Shown here piece by piece: positions 23,520 through 35,800 of a stretch of DNA of 64,000 nt. A program made the position numbers and the translations under genes. The stretch comes from Ornithodoros turicata (taxonomy: Eukaryota; Arthropoda; Arachnida; Ixodida; Argasidae), in the NCBI RefSeq assembly GCF_037126465.1, contig NC_088202.1, positions 124,076,123-124,140,122 of the forward strand. The letters run 5' to 3'. Position 1 is the stretch's first letter, and every line of letters starts with the position of its first letter. Under the pieces are notes generated by a model, which saw only the letters and a program-made list of their open reading frames with translations, did not search any database and was not told the origin of the DNA.

Positions 23520-24665
23520 TTCTTTGTGTGTATTTTTTCCTTGTGGTATTTCGTGATAGTTGCGGTAATTTCTGTTGAGTGCTGCCCTCCATAATATTGT
23601 CTATGGTCAACGCGGCCCGCGACTCGATTTGAGTTTGACGCCCCTGCTACCGCAAAAAGAGCCGTAGAATAAAAAAAAAAAAAAAAAAAAAAAAAGAAGG
23701 GAACTGTCTGCGGATAATGCTTAGCTCAAAAGAGCGTATTACACCACAATGGTAACTGTACAACAACTCCACGTGCTTATCTCTCCGCAGTAGCCTTGGG
23801 GGATCCATTAGTTTGACATTGACCGTCTGTGCGTGGAGGGAGGATGCCGCTGGCTCGGATTCTTCGCTCTGTCGGAATGGGTGATTTTATTCGCGACAAC
23901 CCTTGTCCTCCTGTACATGTGAGATCACATACGCGATGTTAGAATGCATTTAGCTGTGTCGTAATTGCGTTCTACCACAGCTGTCGACTAATTGTGATTC
24001 AGGTGCAAATTTATGCAATATGTGCCATAATTTCGCGTTAAATACTTATAAGTTAGCTACTACGACAAAAAACATTGTAGGTGTATGTATCATAAAAGGC
24101 AGTTTCTGTTTGTCATTGTTACGGTGAATCACCTCATCCCATCGTTATTCATATAGTTGTTGTTGTGTACATTCGTCAGTGCGCGCGCATTTCAATGGGA
24201 AGGGTGAGCACCTCCCCCTGTAACCACCTGTAATCACCCATATTCATTTCGGATGGGAGAAAGTAAAAAGCCAGAAGGTTTGACGAAGATTCTGCTCCCA
24301 AGAATACATCGCACAGCAGCGTTACAGATAATTATACAAAAGCAGCGCATAACCCAACCAACCAACAATAGAAATTCACTTAATCCATGGGTATGAAGAA
24401 ATGGCACAATTCCTGTTTAGAGAACACAAAATGATCTACTGCAGCACCTATAAACTGATTAGACAAAGACGCCGACATGCGTACTGTAGTGACTGTCTCC
24501 TGTAGTTAGTTCTACTCGGTATCCACATGCCCCAACGCTGCGAGGCTGACCTTTCCGCTTTTATCGTTCCTTTTTTTTTATTTTTCTGCCAATAAATCCC
24601 CACCCCCATTTGTTCGTTTGTGGTTGCGGCCGGCTGTATACGACATGCTCGAGATGCCTTTGCCG
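23520..24665 (+). repeat. 1.15-kb direct repeat, copy 1 (carries P450 exon-1 relic)
   Basis: Aligns closely with 30799-32083: shared CTCCATAATATTGTCTATGG, GCTTAGCTCAAAAGAGCG, and an end at GACATGCTCGAGATGCC. A poly-A run lies at 23669-23694. It includes about 75 bp resembling exon 1 of the P450s. Confidence 0.8.
23844..23918 (+). pseudogene. P450 exon-1-like relic, copy 1
   Basis: Frame 3 reads WLGFFALSEWVILF and then a hydrophobic run ending LLY followed by AT|GTGAGA, like LPGLFTVPDWVILG...LLY at the true exon 1. Distance from ATG to the shared Trp codon is 34 nt instead of 33, so the ATG is one base out of frame with the anchor. It is a decayed first exon, or a diverged one used differently. 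Confidence 0.55.
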
Positions 24666-25259
24666 TACACTTGCTCAAGAATTCCTCGTTCTCCTCACCC
24701 CTCTCCTCCCAACGACGCTGGTGCTAGTCAAGTATTCGTGAGGTGATCTCAACAGGCCCGGTTCGAATGGACATCGAATTCATGCCGAAGTCCCCTTCTA
24801 CACTGCAAGTGCTCTACAAATTAATGAATGTACCCCTCGCATTGGTGAGCCCACGTGATAAAGCTGCTGTGTCTTTATTGGAATAGATTGTGCAAAATAA
24901 AGATTTGTAATTTGTAACAGCCTTTTCTGTGTGCTTCCATTCCTTCGGAACAGTGTTCATTAACTGCATGTCGTTACTGTTAACTTCACATGCACCCCAA
25001 CAAGAGGGAACAGTTCTAATTACAAGAGCAGAAGAGTTCTATGCATACGGTGGCAAATGCTTCTCTCGAAATGTGTGAAATACACCTCCCCACCGGCAGA
25101 CGTATATCACTGCTCTGGTAGAAAACATCCCTCCGTTACAGTGTTAAGATTCGAACCACTTGGGTAGAACTGCTTGATTCAGGAGTGGAAATTTATAGCC
25201 CTGTAGGGCAGATCACTTTTACCAAGGGCAGAACGTCCCACCGCAAAAGGTATAGCATT

Positions 25260-25452
25260 TATCTCCAACGCGAAGGCGAATTTCGCCTCCTCGAGGTAGA
25301 GGTAGCTCTCCCATGAGGTATAACACATATGCCTTAAGGGGCATAATACTCAATCGTGGACAAGTAGACCTCTTCGACGAAGAGGGTGGAGCTGCCACCC
25401 CACTATGGGGTAGAAGTGGCACTTCTAGAACGCACTTCTACCCCAAAAGGTA
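25260..25452. repeat. Cluster of short perfect hairpins
   Basis: At least five perfect stem-loops in under 200 bp: 25274-25288 (AGGCGAA stem), 25328-25345 (TATGCC), 25369-25385 (CCTCTTC), 25385-25399 (GGTGG) and 25407-25444 (12-bp stem GGGGTAGAAGTG). It is followed by A-runs. No family recognised. 24666-25259 holds nothing else I can name. Confidence 0.6.
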
Positions 25453-25559
25453 AAAAAAAAAAAAACTTTTTTTCTTAGAGTGTACCCAATGAAAAAAAAA
25501 AAAAAGTTACGTTAAAATTCAGCTGTCCAGTCTCGCCAAATATGTCCGCGTACACCGAC

Positions 25560-26660
25560 CATGGTCGGCGTTGTCAAGCCCGTACCCGGCCCAGTACCTG
25601 TATTCCTGGACGTTAAACGTGTGTTCGATACCTTAATCCAGGGCCATCTTATCACAGCATTGCAAAGCAGAGGTGTTGATGGGCGCATGGTATCATGGAT
25701 AGGAGACTTCCTGGAGAACAGGAGGATCTTCATGCGGACAGAGAACGGTTCGAGCCAGAAGCAGAAAACAGGGGGGAACTGGTGTACCGAAGAGGGGAGC
25801 AAAGAAATGGGGGTGACGTTTCGAGCGAAGGCCCTTCTTCAGACTAGATGGACGGATGTGGAGGACATCGGGAAACATGTTGTATATATCGCCCAGCCCG
25901 CTAGGGGACGATTCTCTCTGTGTACGTGCGCCTGGCAGCCCTTTTGGTTTTTCGAGCCAGAAGCACACTATGACACTAGGTGTTCCACAGGGAAGTTTCC
26001 TCAGCCCTGTGCCATTTAATATTGTACTAGGTGACCTCTCGAAGCACCTCCCTGGTATGCAGATGATGTTTGCATATGGACGTCAGGCAAAGCTCGACCG
26101 CGAATACAACAGCGACTTCAGAAAAAAACTTGACACTGTAGTCGACTATACCTGGCGGAACGAGGTATGGATGTCTCGCCGGAGAAGACAGTCGTCCTGC
26201 CCTCTACATGTAAAAGTCTAAAGCGGTTCCCGTAGGCTTGGGGACCTGTACTCCGGACATAGTAAAGGAGCACCGCTTTCTGGGCGTAATTCTGGACGCT
26301 GGCTCGACTTGGACGCCACACATCAAGAAAATCACTTTGAAGGCAGAGGTTTACTGCATCATCGTGCGTTCCTTGCGCGGCATGAGATGGGGAAGTTCCT
26401 GTTAGTCTCCCTTACGACTACATAGGTCCTTGGTGCGGCAGACGGTGCTATACTCTCTGCCTGTCCTTCATGGGCTCTCGAAGGCATCAGAACTCGTGTT
26501 TCAAAGAGCACTTGCCCGAAGCTTACGTGTTGTGCTGGGTTTACCTCGAGCAGCTTCCGACAGTTGTGTGTTTGTGGAAGGAAAGGAACTTCTCGTACAA
26601 GCATTGCGGATGCAAGAAACACTGCGCCACTACCCGCGCCTTGTGACCCGTCATAGAGAG
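25560..26660 (+). pseudogene. I-like LINE reverse transcriptase remnant
   Basis: Frameshifted RT: VFLDVKRVFDTLIQGHLI, LGVPQGSFLSPVPFNIV, a ruined active site (FAYG), HIKKITLKAEVYC, and SLPVLHGLSKASE followed by LARSLRVVLGLPRAA. These match the LINE at 15246-17105 motif by motif. It is broken by several indels. Confidence 0.75.
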
Positions 26661-28179
26661 GGAGAGAGAGAGAAATACATGATGACGATGATATGGGGAC
26701 CCGTCATAGGAAACATCCACTGGTTCGGAGGATTAGCAGCCGGCGTCATTGCTAATTTTATAAGCTCGTCACTTGTTGCGGAATCGGGCAATTTTGTCCT
26801 TTTTCGGCGGCATTTCTCTCATGTTCTAACGACACCCGGGGAGCCGGACCCGCGTGGCCAGAGCCAAAGTGGCTAAAATTGTCGCCTACACATGGGTCCG
26901 TTTGCTCGGAGAAGGGTTGTGTACAATAGAAGTATTATTCTCAGTCTTGATGGGACAAGCACTTAGGCAGGCACGTAGACGGGGTAAATTGGTACCAGCC
27001 GTTACTGACGACTTATGCCGTCGCCACCTATTACAGGGTTTTGATGGGCCTCTACCTGTGTGACAAGAGATTGCGGAAGTCTCATAGCTGTATGAGAAAC
27101 ACATGTAGCGGCGTCCCTTTGGACACCCGCAACTAGTAAAGACCCAATCGCGGTGTCTTGCGTGGACCTTAGGGGTTTCCTCCTCCTCCGTTGTTTACCA
27201 GTTGTGTCCCTCCACTTCTGTGATCAATTAAAGTGCATTGTAGCGAGTGTGTGTTAAGCGCCAGAGGTATGCGACGTCGGCGACTGACAAAGACGTCAAA
27301 GCCATGCGACACCGAATAAAACTCTTGAGGACCCCTGTTTCGGGGCAGTCGGGAAACATGTGACCAGAAGTCGGACGTCTCAGCACCAGCCCCCCAAAAT
27401 TCAGTTTCTAAACATTTATTCCCTCTGCGATGGTTCGTCAATATCGTTTGGTGAAGTGAAGTGTGTGTTGTGATCATCGATTGGGACTTTGTCTGCCAGC
27501 CACACCAGGAGGACCATCTGAAAACTGCCATCATCAATCACCAATCCGCTAAAACTTTGATTCCATTTCCTTCCTTATACGTACCAGGACTCTAACCGAC
27601 CTGTGATTTCGATATTACCGTTGTCTGTTTTTCCCTTTGAACAAACGTTATCATGCTGTTGATAGTGTTCTCGTAATTTTAGTTAGAAATTGTTGCGTTA
27701 ATTAAATTAGTTGTTGTTAACGTTACTAGCATTTCTCCTTTGTCTAATTGTGTGGCGCATGGGGACGTGTGTCGATTGACATAGGGCAGCCCGACCACTC
27801 TTCTTCATTTATTTGTTCGGAACGGTGTTGCTAAGTATCCGCTGTGCGGCCGGAAAACTTTCGCCGGTGAATTCGTCTCACTTTTATCCAGAGGTTAAGG
27901 ACGGAGACTATTTCACCTGGTGCGATCGCGAGTAGGTCCCAGTGGTATAGCATCCCGGGAACGCACCAGGTTTCCGTGACATCACTGAATTTGAAGAACA
28001 AGCTCCCTGTACATTTCATGCCATCTGCACCCCCTGCGGTTTGCGTCATAGACATTACGTTCACCTGTGTTTCTTTCTTTATGTGCCTGGCGTTACAAGT
28101 AAGCGAGCTACGAATCCATCCTTCTGTGATTAACCAGTGTGTCCTGAGCATGATGGCAGAGTTCCATTGCTGTCATATC
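26661..28179. other. Unassigned sequence between two LINE pieces
   Basis: No coding, SINE or terminal-repeat signal was recognised. ACCCGTCATAG occurs on both sides of a GA-rich tract (26646-26710), which may mark a small insertion. The short linker normally joining RT to RNase H would be about 0.3 kb, so most of this is probably inserted DNA. Confidence 0.4.
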
Positions 28180-29000
28180 CATGTCTACACGGATTGATCC
28201 TGCACACATGACACTTCCTCTTCCGCCTTTGCGATTCATGACATCAGCATTGAAAGGCGTTTCCGGTTATCCCATGTATCGTCATCCGCTGCAGCAGAAC
28301 TCTATGCAATTATCTAGGTTCTTAGGTAAATACAGACAGCAAAGCCCAATAGTTGGGTCCTCTACTGCGACAGGAAAGTCGCTCTGACTGCGCTTCGTGC
28401 ACATGTCCCCTACTCGTCGTGCGCTTCACTGGTGTATGCCCTATCCTTGACGCTGTTGTCCAGGGTTATTACGAGATTGTGTTCCAGTGGTTACCTGGTC
28501 ACTGTGGCATCTCGGGAAACGAAAAGGCGGACTCCTTCGCTGCAGAGGGGCATTGTATGCGAAGATCACATCCCATTCCTTTCCCAGCATCAGATGCTCG
28601 TCCGTTACTGCGCAGCGTTGCACAAGACGTTTCCTGTCGACTATGGTTCTCTGACAATTGGACTGACCTGACTCAGCTGCAGCAGCTGGATCCCAACTTA
28701 CGATTCTGCATCCCCAACCGCACCTCTCGTTCGGCAGAGACGCTCATCCGTCGTCTTCGCTCCACCCCCAGGTGTCCCGTTTTGCTGGCGTGCGCTGTAC
28801 AGAATGGGGCTCGTGGACTCTCCAATGTGTCTCGTGAATGGTGTAGTGGATGACGCCAACCACGTATTGCTTGAGTGTAGACGATTTACGCCGGAAAGAG
28901 AATCGCTTCTGACTGGTGTTTCGCGCATGACAGGTTCTCTCGCCCAGCTCTTGGGTCACTGGGACAGCCCCCGCAATCAAAGCCTCTCTTTGTTCTCCTG
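28180..29000 (+). pseudogene. I-like LINE RNase H and Cys-rich tail
   Basis: THDTSSSAFAIHDIS with SSAAELYAI, then WLPGHCGISGNEKADSFAAEG, an FCIPNRTSRSAETLIRRLR segment, and DDANHVLLECRRFTPER. It likely belongs to the same insertion as 25560-26660. The 1.5 kb between them (26661-28179) is not recognised. Confidence 0.7.
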
Positions 29001-29598
29001 AACCAGACTCGACTCAATAATGAAATGTGAGCAATGAATTCCGCACACAAACTATAAGACATATGACGGTGACGGTCTTTTTTTTCTCCTTCTTTTCTTT
29101 TTTTTTTTTCTGTGTTCTTCTATTTTTCGTTGTCATCTCGGAGTGTGCTGCGGTTACGCAAAGCTGGCAATGGAGCAGGTAGCGCCCTTAGTGGCTGCTG
29201 AAAGCTCTACCCTTTACTCCGTTACCCTTTCCTTTCTTTCTAACCCATATGTAATGTAATCTAGCGTTTTCTAGTGGCGGGTAACCTAACTAGGAAGAAT
29301 GCCACAATGTCGACGACGCAACACAGATACGACTTTTCGATACCTTATTTTACACCACGGTAACCTGACCCCTCAAATAATCCTTGACCATTACAATCCC
29401 GACGAACAAAGAGGCAGCAACTGTTGGTAACAGCGATGCGAATAATATGACGAAATAGCCCCCTCAATGGAGAAAATTCGTGCAGCGGTAGTCCGTCACA
29501 ACGATGTCGAATGAAATGCGAATTCTACTGCAACCACCAGGCAATCATTCTCTCTCTCTCCGTGTGGTATAGGGCTTCCGGGCTTCCGGAGAACGCGA
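29001..29598. other. Upstream region of copy B
   Basis: T-rich tract at 29080-29110 after the LINE remnant, then unique-looking sequence up to the conserved promoter block. It does not clearly align with the matching region of copy C. Confidence 0.4.
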
Positions 29599-29818
29599 CA
29601 CGTGCCGAGGATTTTCCGTTCGCGTCAGCTGTTGCACCGCTTGGAGCATTACTCCAGTACCTGTTGCCGTTCTGGAGAAAACATCGTTTATCTAAATCGG
29701 ATAGTGGCTATTGCGAGCAGAATACGAGTGCTCCCAATCGCGCTTTCAGGCGGACGATTCGCGATTGTGCTTCCACAGTGTTGACGAAGTGCGTCATATT
29801 GCGCACACCTACTTCGAG
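29599..29818 (+). promoter_or_regulatory. Proximal promoter/5' leader of copy B
   Basis: The 220 bp before the copy B ATG align with the sequence before the copy C ATG. Shared blocks include a CACGTG E-box palindrome followed by CCGAGG at 29599, a GATTGTGCTTCCACAGTG block, and GACGAAGTGCGTCA close to the ATG. I see no TATA box at a sensible distance. CACGTG is a known bHLH site; its use here is inference. Confidence 0.5.
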
Positions 29819-29892
29819 ATGCAGCTGCCGGGTTTGTTTACCGTGCCGGACTGGGTAATTTTGGGTGTTACTGCGGCTGTACTGCTGTACCT
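29819..29892 (+). CDS. Copy B exon 1: signal-anchor micro-exon
   Basis: A 74-nt exon running from ATG to the donor 'CT|GTAAGTAGG'. It encodes MQLPGLFTVPDWVILG and a hydrophobic stretch ending LLY, the membrane anchor of a microsomal P450. Phase 2 at its end matches the single leading G of exon 2 at 35108. The same exon occurs at 46765 for copy C with two changed residues (Val21 to Ile, Leu25 to Met). Conservation of the ATG, the donor and the frame across two otherwise diverging flanks supports it as the real start. Confidence 0.9.
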
Positions 29893-32800
29893 GTAAGTAG
29901 GAAGAGCTATGATATTTTTTTCTTGTGAGTGCTTGCAGCGATGTATCACCGCAACTAAGTGCCTATGAACTCGTTTCGTACAGTCTATTTCCATCTTCCA
30001 TGCACTGCAGTAATCACACTTTGTAATAAAAATTACTTGCCATGTATACTGTCATCCGGGAAATTAGAAAGGAACAGAGGGAGGTAGAAAAGAAAGAAAT
30101 TTAGCAAAGAACTGTTACGTGCAAAGGCCATCCTGATTTAATTTTTAGAAGTCGCAAGGGTTTCTGTGTCGTAGTACATTGAAATACTGATTTTTTAGAA
30201 CGCCTTGTGATCTGTTCTGTTGTGAGTCAGAAGTTACACGGTTAAAAGTAACGATTCCGAAACTACCCAGCGTCAATAATTTAGTATAATTTAGTATATA
30301 ATATAGCGATATAGTATATAATATATATATATAGTATATAATAATTTAGTGTATAATAATAGTATAATTTAATAGCTTGTTGTTCCTCTGATTTTTCTAT
30401 TTCCTTTTGGGAGTTGAAACTCTAAGCGAGGGCGACAGTACAGTGTGTAAATCAGAGATAATTTCAGTGGTCCTGAACACTGCAATGTTCAAATCGTTTG
30501 TGACGGATAACATATTTTCTCGAATCGTTTTTCATATTTTCGGTACCAGATTTGGAAAGGCAGCTTATCTGTTCCTTTTGACAAAACATGATTAAGAACG
30601 CGGAGGGACAGGGACGAACACACACAGGCGTTCGCCTCCGCGTGTGTTCTTCTTCTTCTTCGTCCCTGTTCTTAATCATGTTCTCACCCAACCAACACTC
30701 TCTACACCTTCTCGCACCCCTTTTGACAAGTCAGACGGACTATTTCAATATGGAATTCTACACATACAGTCCGGTCACGCAATAACTACATCGCTCCCGT
30801 CCTTTGTGTGTATTTTTACTTTATGGTATTTCATGATAGTTGCGGTCAGTTCTGTTCAGTGCTGCCCTCCATAATATTGTCTATGGTCAACGCGGCCCGC
30901 AACTGGATTTGAGTTTGACGGCCGTGCTACCGCAAAAACAGCCGTAGAATGAAAAATAAAATAAAAAAGGAAACTGTCTGCGGATAATGCTTAGCTCAAA
31001 AGAGCGTATTACACCACAACGGTAAATGTACAACAACTCCACGTGCTTATCTCTCCGCAGTAGCCTTGGGGGATCCATTAGTTTGACATTGACCGTATGT
31101 GTGTGGAGTGAGGATGCCGCTGGCTCGGATTCTTCGCTCTGTCGGAATGGGTGATTTTATTCGCGACAACCCTTGTCCTCCTGTACATGTGAAATCACAT
31201 ACGCGATGTTAGAATGCATTTAGCTGTGTTGTAATTGCATTCTACCACAGCTGTCGGCTGATTGTGATTCAGGTGCAAACTTATGCAATATGTGCCATAA
31301 TTTCGCGTTAAATACTTATAAGTCAGCTACTACGACAAAAACACTGTAGGTGTATCTATCATAAAAGGTGGTTTCTGTTTGTCATTGTTACGGTGAATCA
31401 CCTCATCCCATCGTTATTCATGTAGTTGTTGTTGTGCACATTCGTCAGTGCGCGCGCATTTCAATGGAAAGGGTGAGCACTTCCCCCTGTAACTACCTGT
31501 AACCAGCACAGGGTGTAGCATTTTAATGACGTGTAAGCATGTGGGCGAACAATTGTAGGGTAAACAACGCTCTGGAAACCTGTAATCTGGAAACCTGCAA
31601 GGTGACTGTCGCGAACGACACTTTAGAGGCGCAGTGCATTCAATTCAAATCATTTTTTTAAATATTCCTTTCGGATGGGAGAAAGTAAAAAGCCAGAAGG
31701 CTTGACGAAGATTCTGCTCCCAAGAATACATCGTACAGCAGCGGTACAGAGAATTATACACAAGAAGCACATAAACAATAGAAATTCACTTAATCCATGG
31801 ATATAAAGAAATGGCACAATTCCTGTTTAGAGAACACGAAATGGTCTACTGCAGCACCTATAAATTGATTAAACGAAGACGCCGACATGCGTACTGTAGT
31901 GACTGTTTCCTGTAGTTAGTTCTACATATCGGTATCTACATGCCCCAGTGCTGCCTGGCTGACCTTTCCCCTTTTATCTTTCCTTTTCCTTTTTTATTTT
32001 TCTGCCAATAAATTCCCCGCCCCCTATTTGTTCGTTTGCGGTTGCGGCCGATTGTATACGACATGCTCGAGATGCCTTTGCCGCAGCGAGTCGAACCGAA
32101 ACGTTTAACGGTCCGGTTCGGTTTAGGTTCGGCGATAAGGGTTCGGATCCGGTTCAGGTCCAGAAGGCAATTATAATGGTTCAAACCGGTTCTTTCCGAA
32201 CGGTTCAGGAACGACGGGTGCGAATGAAGCAGGTTAAAAGAAGCTTCCGTGTGTGTGTTACAGTGTTTGAAGTGGGCAGGAAGGCGTCAGTGGTGGTTCA
32301 GGATTTTGAAAGAGTTTCTGCGACATGAAAGACAAGATTAGTAGCGGGTACAAGAAGAGCATACCCACGAATTACCCACGTATCCCTGCAGAGCCAGCCC
32401 AGGACGCATAATCCCCGTGAACGACATGCCGCTACCCCAGCCAGCTGGCAGACTTCTCCGTAATAACTGGCCACCAACCGACCAATCATCTACTAAGTGG
32501 CTGGAGCGTCTGCGATCAGCGCCGCTCCTCATCTCTCACATACGAGTTTTCAACTGTATCTGTAAGCTTGTAAAGATTATGGTACCCATCTACGTGGATG
32601 CGGATCGATGATGACGGAATGTCCCGGAGCACTGGATGTGCTCTCAACCCGTGGCCTCATTCCAGCAGGACTGCCTGGATAGAACTGGCTAGCTGCTGCC
32701 TTGGCACGCGACGGTGGTACATTGCCGTCGTCCACGGGCCGTTATATCATCCCTCCCCCCCCCCCCCCCCCCCTCATACGCGGATCGGTGCTTGCGGTAG

Positions 32801-35800
32801 AGGTCCGCGTCGATACCACGGAGAGAAGAATGAAATGTTGTAGTGAACGAGGCAATTAAACATGGAAGAACAGAGACAACACAAGCCTCACAACGTCTAG
32901 TTGCATACTTTCGTTTTCGAAATTGCTGCGGAAGATCCTGTTTCGTTACGTGAGAAGGATGCTACCCGTGTCATGAGTGTGTTTGTCTGTGTGAATATCG
33001 AAGTGACAGGCAAGTATGTAATATCTTAGCGTGGCTCGGTATATGGGAAGAGACTGTAGCTAGCATGGCTTAGTTTGTAGCATCCCTGACCGGCAGTCAG
33101 AGGCTCTGAGTTCGAATCCCACTGCTGGTGCCTCTTCTTCAACTGCCAGCATTCATTTCAAGAGGAGACTGAGGACGTCATGTGGATAAGGCATGGCACA
33201 CGGCTTGCGGTTGTGACAGCGGATGCAGCAGAATGGTGTTGTGCACAAGTATACTCCGATTCGGGCGGGTTCCAATGAAGAGCTGAAGCAGTGTCGGCCC
33301 AAGAAGATCGAGTTGGACAACAGTACGTGAGCGGTGAGCTCCAAGCATTGTCGCCAGGGATCTCATTCTCGTCAAAGTAATCGACCTCGATTGCTTCGTG
33401 TCTCGCCTGTCATTGGTCGTTACGTAAAGAATGCGTGAAGAACAGAAATGAATGACACGCGCCCTCAACCAATACTCGAGCTCTTGATCCTGCAATCTTC
33501 GTGATAGAGTAGATGAATCATGAAGAGCACAGGCTCAAGTGGTCGACTATTGGTATAGGGCCCTTGACATTCATCGCTGCTCTTCAAGCCTTCTTCACGT
33601 AACGAGCAATGACAGGTGAGACACAACGTAATCAAGGCCGATTACTTCGAGGAGAATGGGACCCCTAGGGTGTGAGAGAACTACCTCGGGAGAACAATCT
33701 CGGAGCATGCGTATGGTGGCCGGGAAGAGGGCTCACTGTGGTTTCCCTGCGGGTCCCCGGCAGAACGGTGGTGCTCGCCGCGCGGTTCATCATGTGTAGA
33801 AGTGGGTCTCTGCATGAGCCCTTATCGGCGATGATGGAGAACCCACCTGAGGGCCGGACGGGCTGAGCTTCTAAGCTCGCTGTCTCACTCCACGACTGCG
33901 TCGATAGCACTTATAGCTGCCGACTTCGCACCAAGCAATAATGGCTCGTCGTCGTCGTCCCCAGGCCGTTACGGGGGCGTCCTGTCTCAACGGCACTGCA
34001 GCGTGATCGGGCAACTCCCTCTCAGTTTTTCCGATTTTTCAATGTGTTTTATCAAGTTTAATCGTACAACCGCAAGGCACATTCCAGGGAAAATACATTG
34101 GTCATTTTGATATAATAGACCCATTATACGTTTTTTTTTTAATTATTGACGGTTTGATGAATTCAGCACGGTTTCGAACAGCGCATGTAATAGAGCGAGT
34201 GATTGGGTTGGACTGTTTCAATTAAAAAATTATAAAAAAAAGCCCAGTGCTGGCTAGGACGATGAGGTTTTGAACAGTCGTGTCATTTCATTCACTATGC
34301 TTGACCATAGTCAAGTTTATCGCCATGGAGCATGGGGTTGGGGGGGGGGAGGTAATGGCATGATCAGCTCGCCGTTGTATGCCGCTCACGCGTAGGCGTC
34401 GTTGCGACGATAGCGCGCGCACACACATACACACACAAAAAGGATGGATGGAGGATGACTGGTGGAGACAAGTGGAGGGTGCGTAAGTCCGTCGCGGATC
34501 GCAAAGTTTTAGAGGTGTCGCCGTGGAGCGAAAAATTCCAAGAGGCCAACAGCGAGTCTTCTGGTGAATGGGGCAACATCTCGACAAGTGTTTTACGATC
34601 CATACGTGTGGGTGACGCAACTACGAGGCGATGCTCTATGGAACCTAATAAGAATCCTTGTTGGCACTGCAACATCACTGTTGCCCTAGAATTGTTTGCT
34701 TATGACGAAATCGAAAGGGCCTTGACTTGACAAAACAAAGCTAGTTCACCACATCAACGAGTTTTACTGAACATGAGAGAACTGATGTTCTGAGGCTGGA
34801 ACAACATAGAAGGGAGAAATACATACAAGAAAGGAGGATGAGTGAGAGAGAGTGGCTGGTTTGTCCCTTCAGATGACGCACCCTGGAAGTCGCTGAGAAG
34901 GCGTGTTAGCTTAGCTCAATTGGTAGATCCCTGGACCGGCAATCCAGTAGATGTGGGTTCGAGTCCTACAGCTGGCTAACCTTTTCAGTGACTTTCATCT
35001 TTCATCGAGTTTTACTGTTCTATTTCCTTTTCTTTATTTGATATAATGTCTCTTTCACGCAGCCAACCGTTACATGTATGAAGAAAGCTATGTTCATTTG
35101 TGTGCAGGTATGCTGCGAGACACCGGAACTATTGGAAGAACCAAAATGTCAAACAGGAGCCGTACGCTCTCATTTTCGGGCCATTTCTTAAGCTACTTTA
35201 CATGGTAGGTTTCGTACTAGCGAGTAACTAGCGTCTGCAACACGCCCATGCAGATTATGTTACCGTACGACGCATTGATTGTGTGATGCACGTTGACGCC
35301 ATTCTCGAATCTTCTTTGCAGACCTTTTTTGCGCTTGACCAAGAAAGATATCAGAAATATGGAAAAGTGTTCGGGTAAGTGATATGGAAGTGACCTGAGC
35401 ACTTTATACATGCAAATACACTAGATTTGTGTTAGCCAAAAATCTTTGATACACCTCCACAGAGTCTACGAAGGTGGAAAGCCAACACTGTTCGTCGCCG
35501 AGCCCGAGATCATTAAGAAGGTTCTGGTGAAGGATTTTGCCTCGCTTCCAAATAGAAGGGTAGGTATAATGTTACACCCACATATAAAATGTACTATATG
35601 TTTAGCAAAGTAACATGCAAGAGTGCCGGTGTAATTAACATGTAGGTGGCGTTTTGCTCCCTGAGCATGAGAAGGCACGAAGATCAGAGACACAAAAGGG
35701 CAGACGCAACAACAGCAAAGTTTAACATTTATTCCGCAATAAACACTTTTAGCAGTGGAAACGAGATCCACCAAAGGCACCAAGCCGGCTCCCAGTTCTA

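Noticed and set aside
27169..27537. Open reading of 122 codons on the minus strand
   Set aside because: No recognisable motif and no homologous frame in any repeat of the window; judged to be chance.
30285..30372. AT-rich tract as promoter or replication origin
   Set aside because: It is a simple TATAATA-type repeat in an intron, specific to copy B, with no supporting signal around it.
31114..31188. Functional alternative first exon for copy B
   Set aside because: From its ATG the exon ends in phase 0, while exon 2 needs phase 2, so the product would be frameshifted. Kept as a relic, pending transcripts.
34905..34985. Possible tRNA genes (also at 45499, 52973, 33063, 63200)
   Set aside because: A and B boxes are present, but acceptor stems do not pair, and three of the five sit in elements with target duplications or known SINE bodies.
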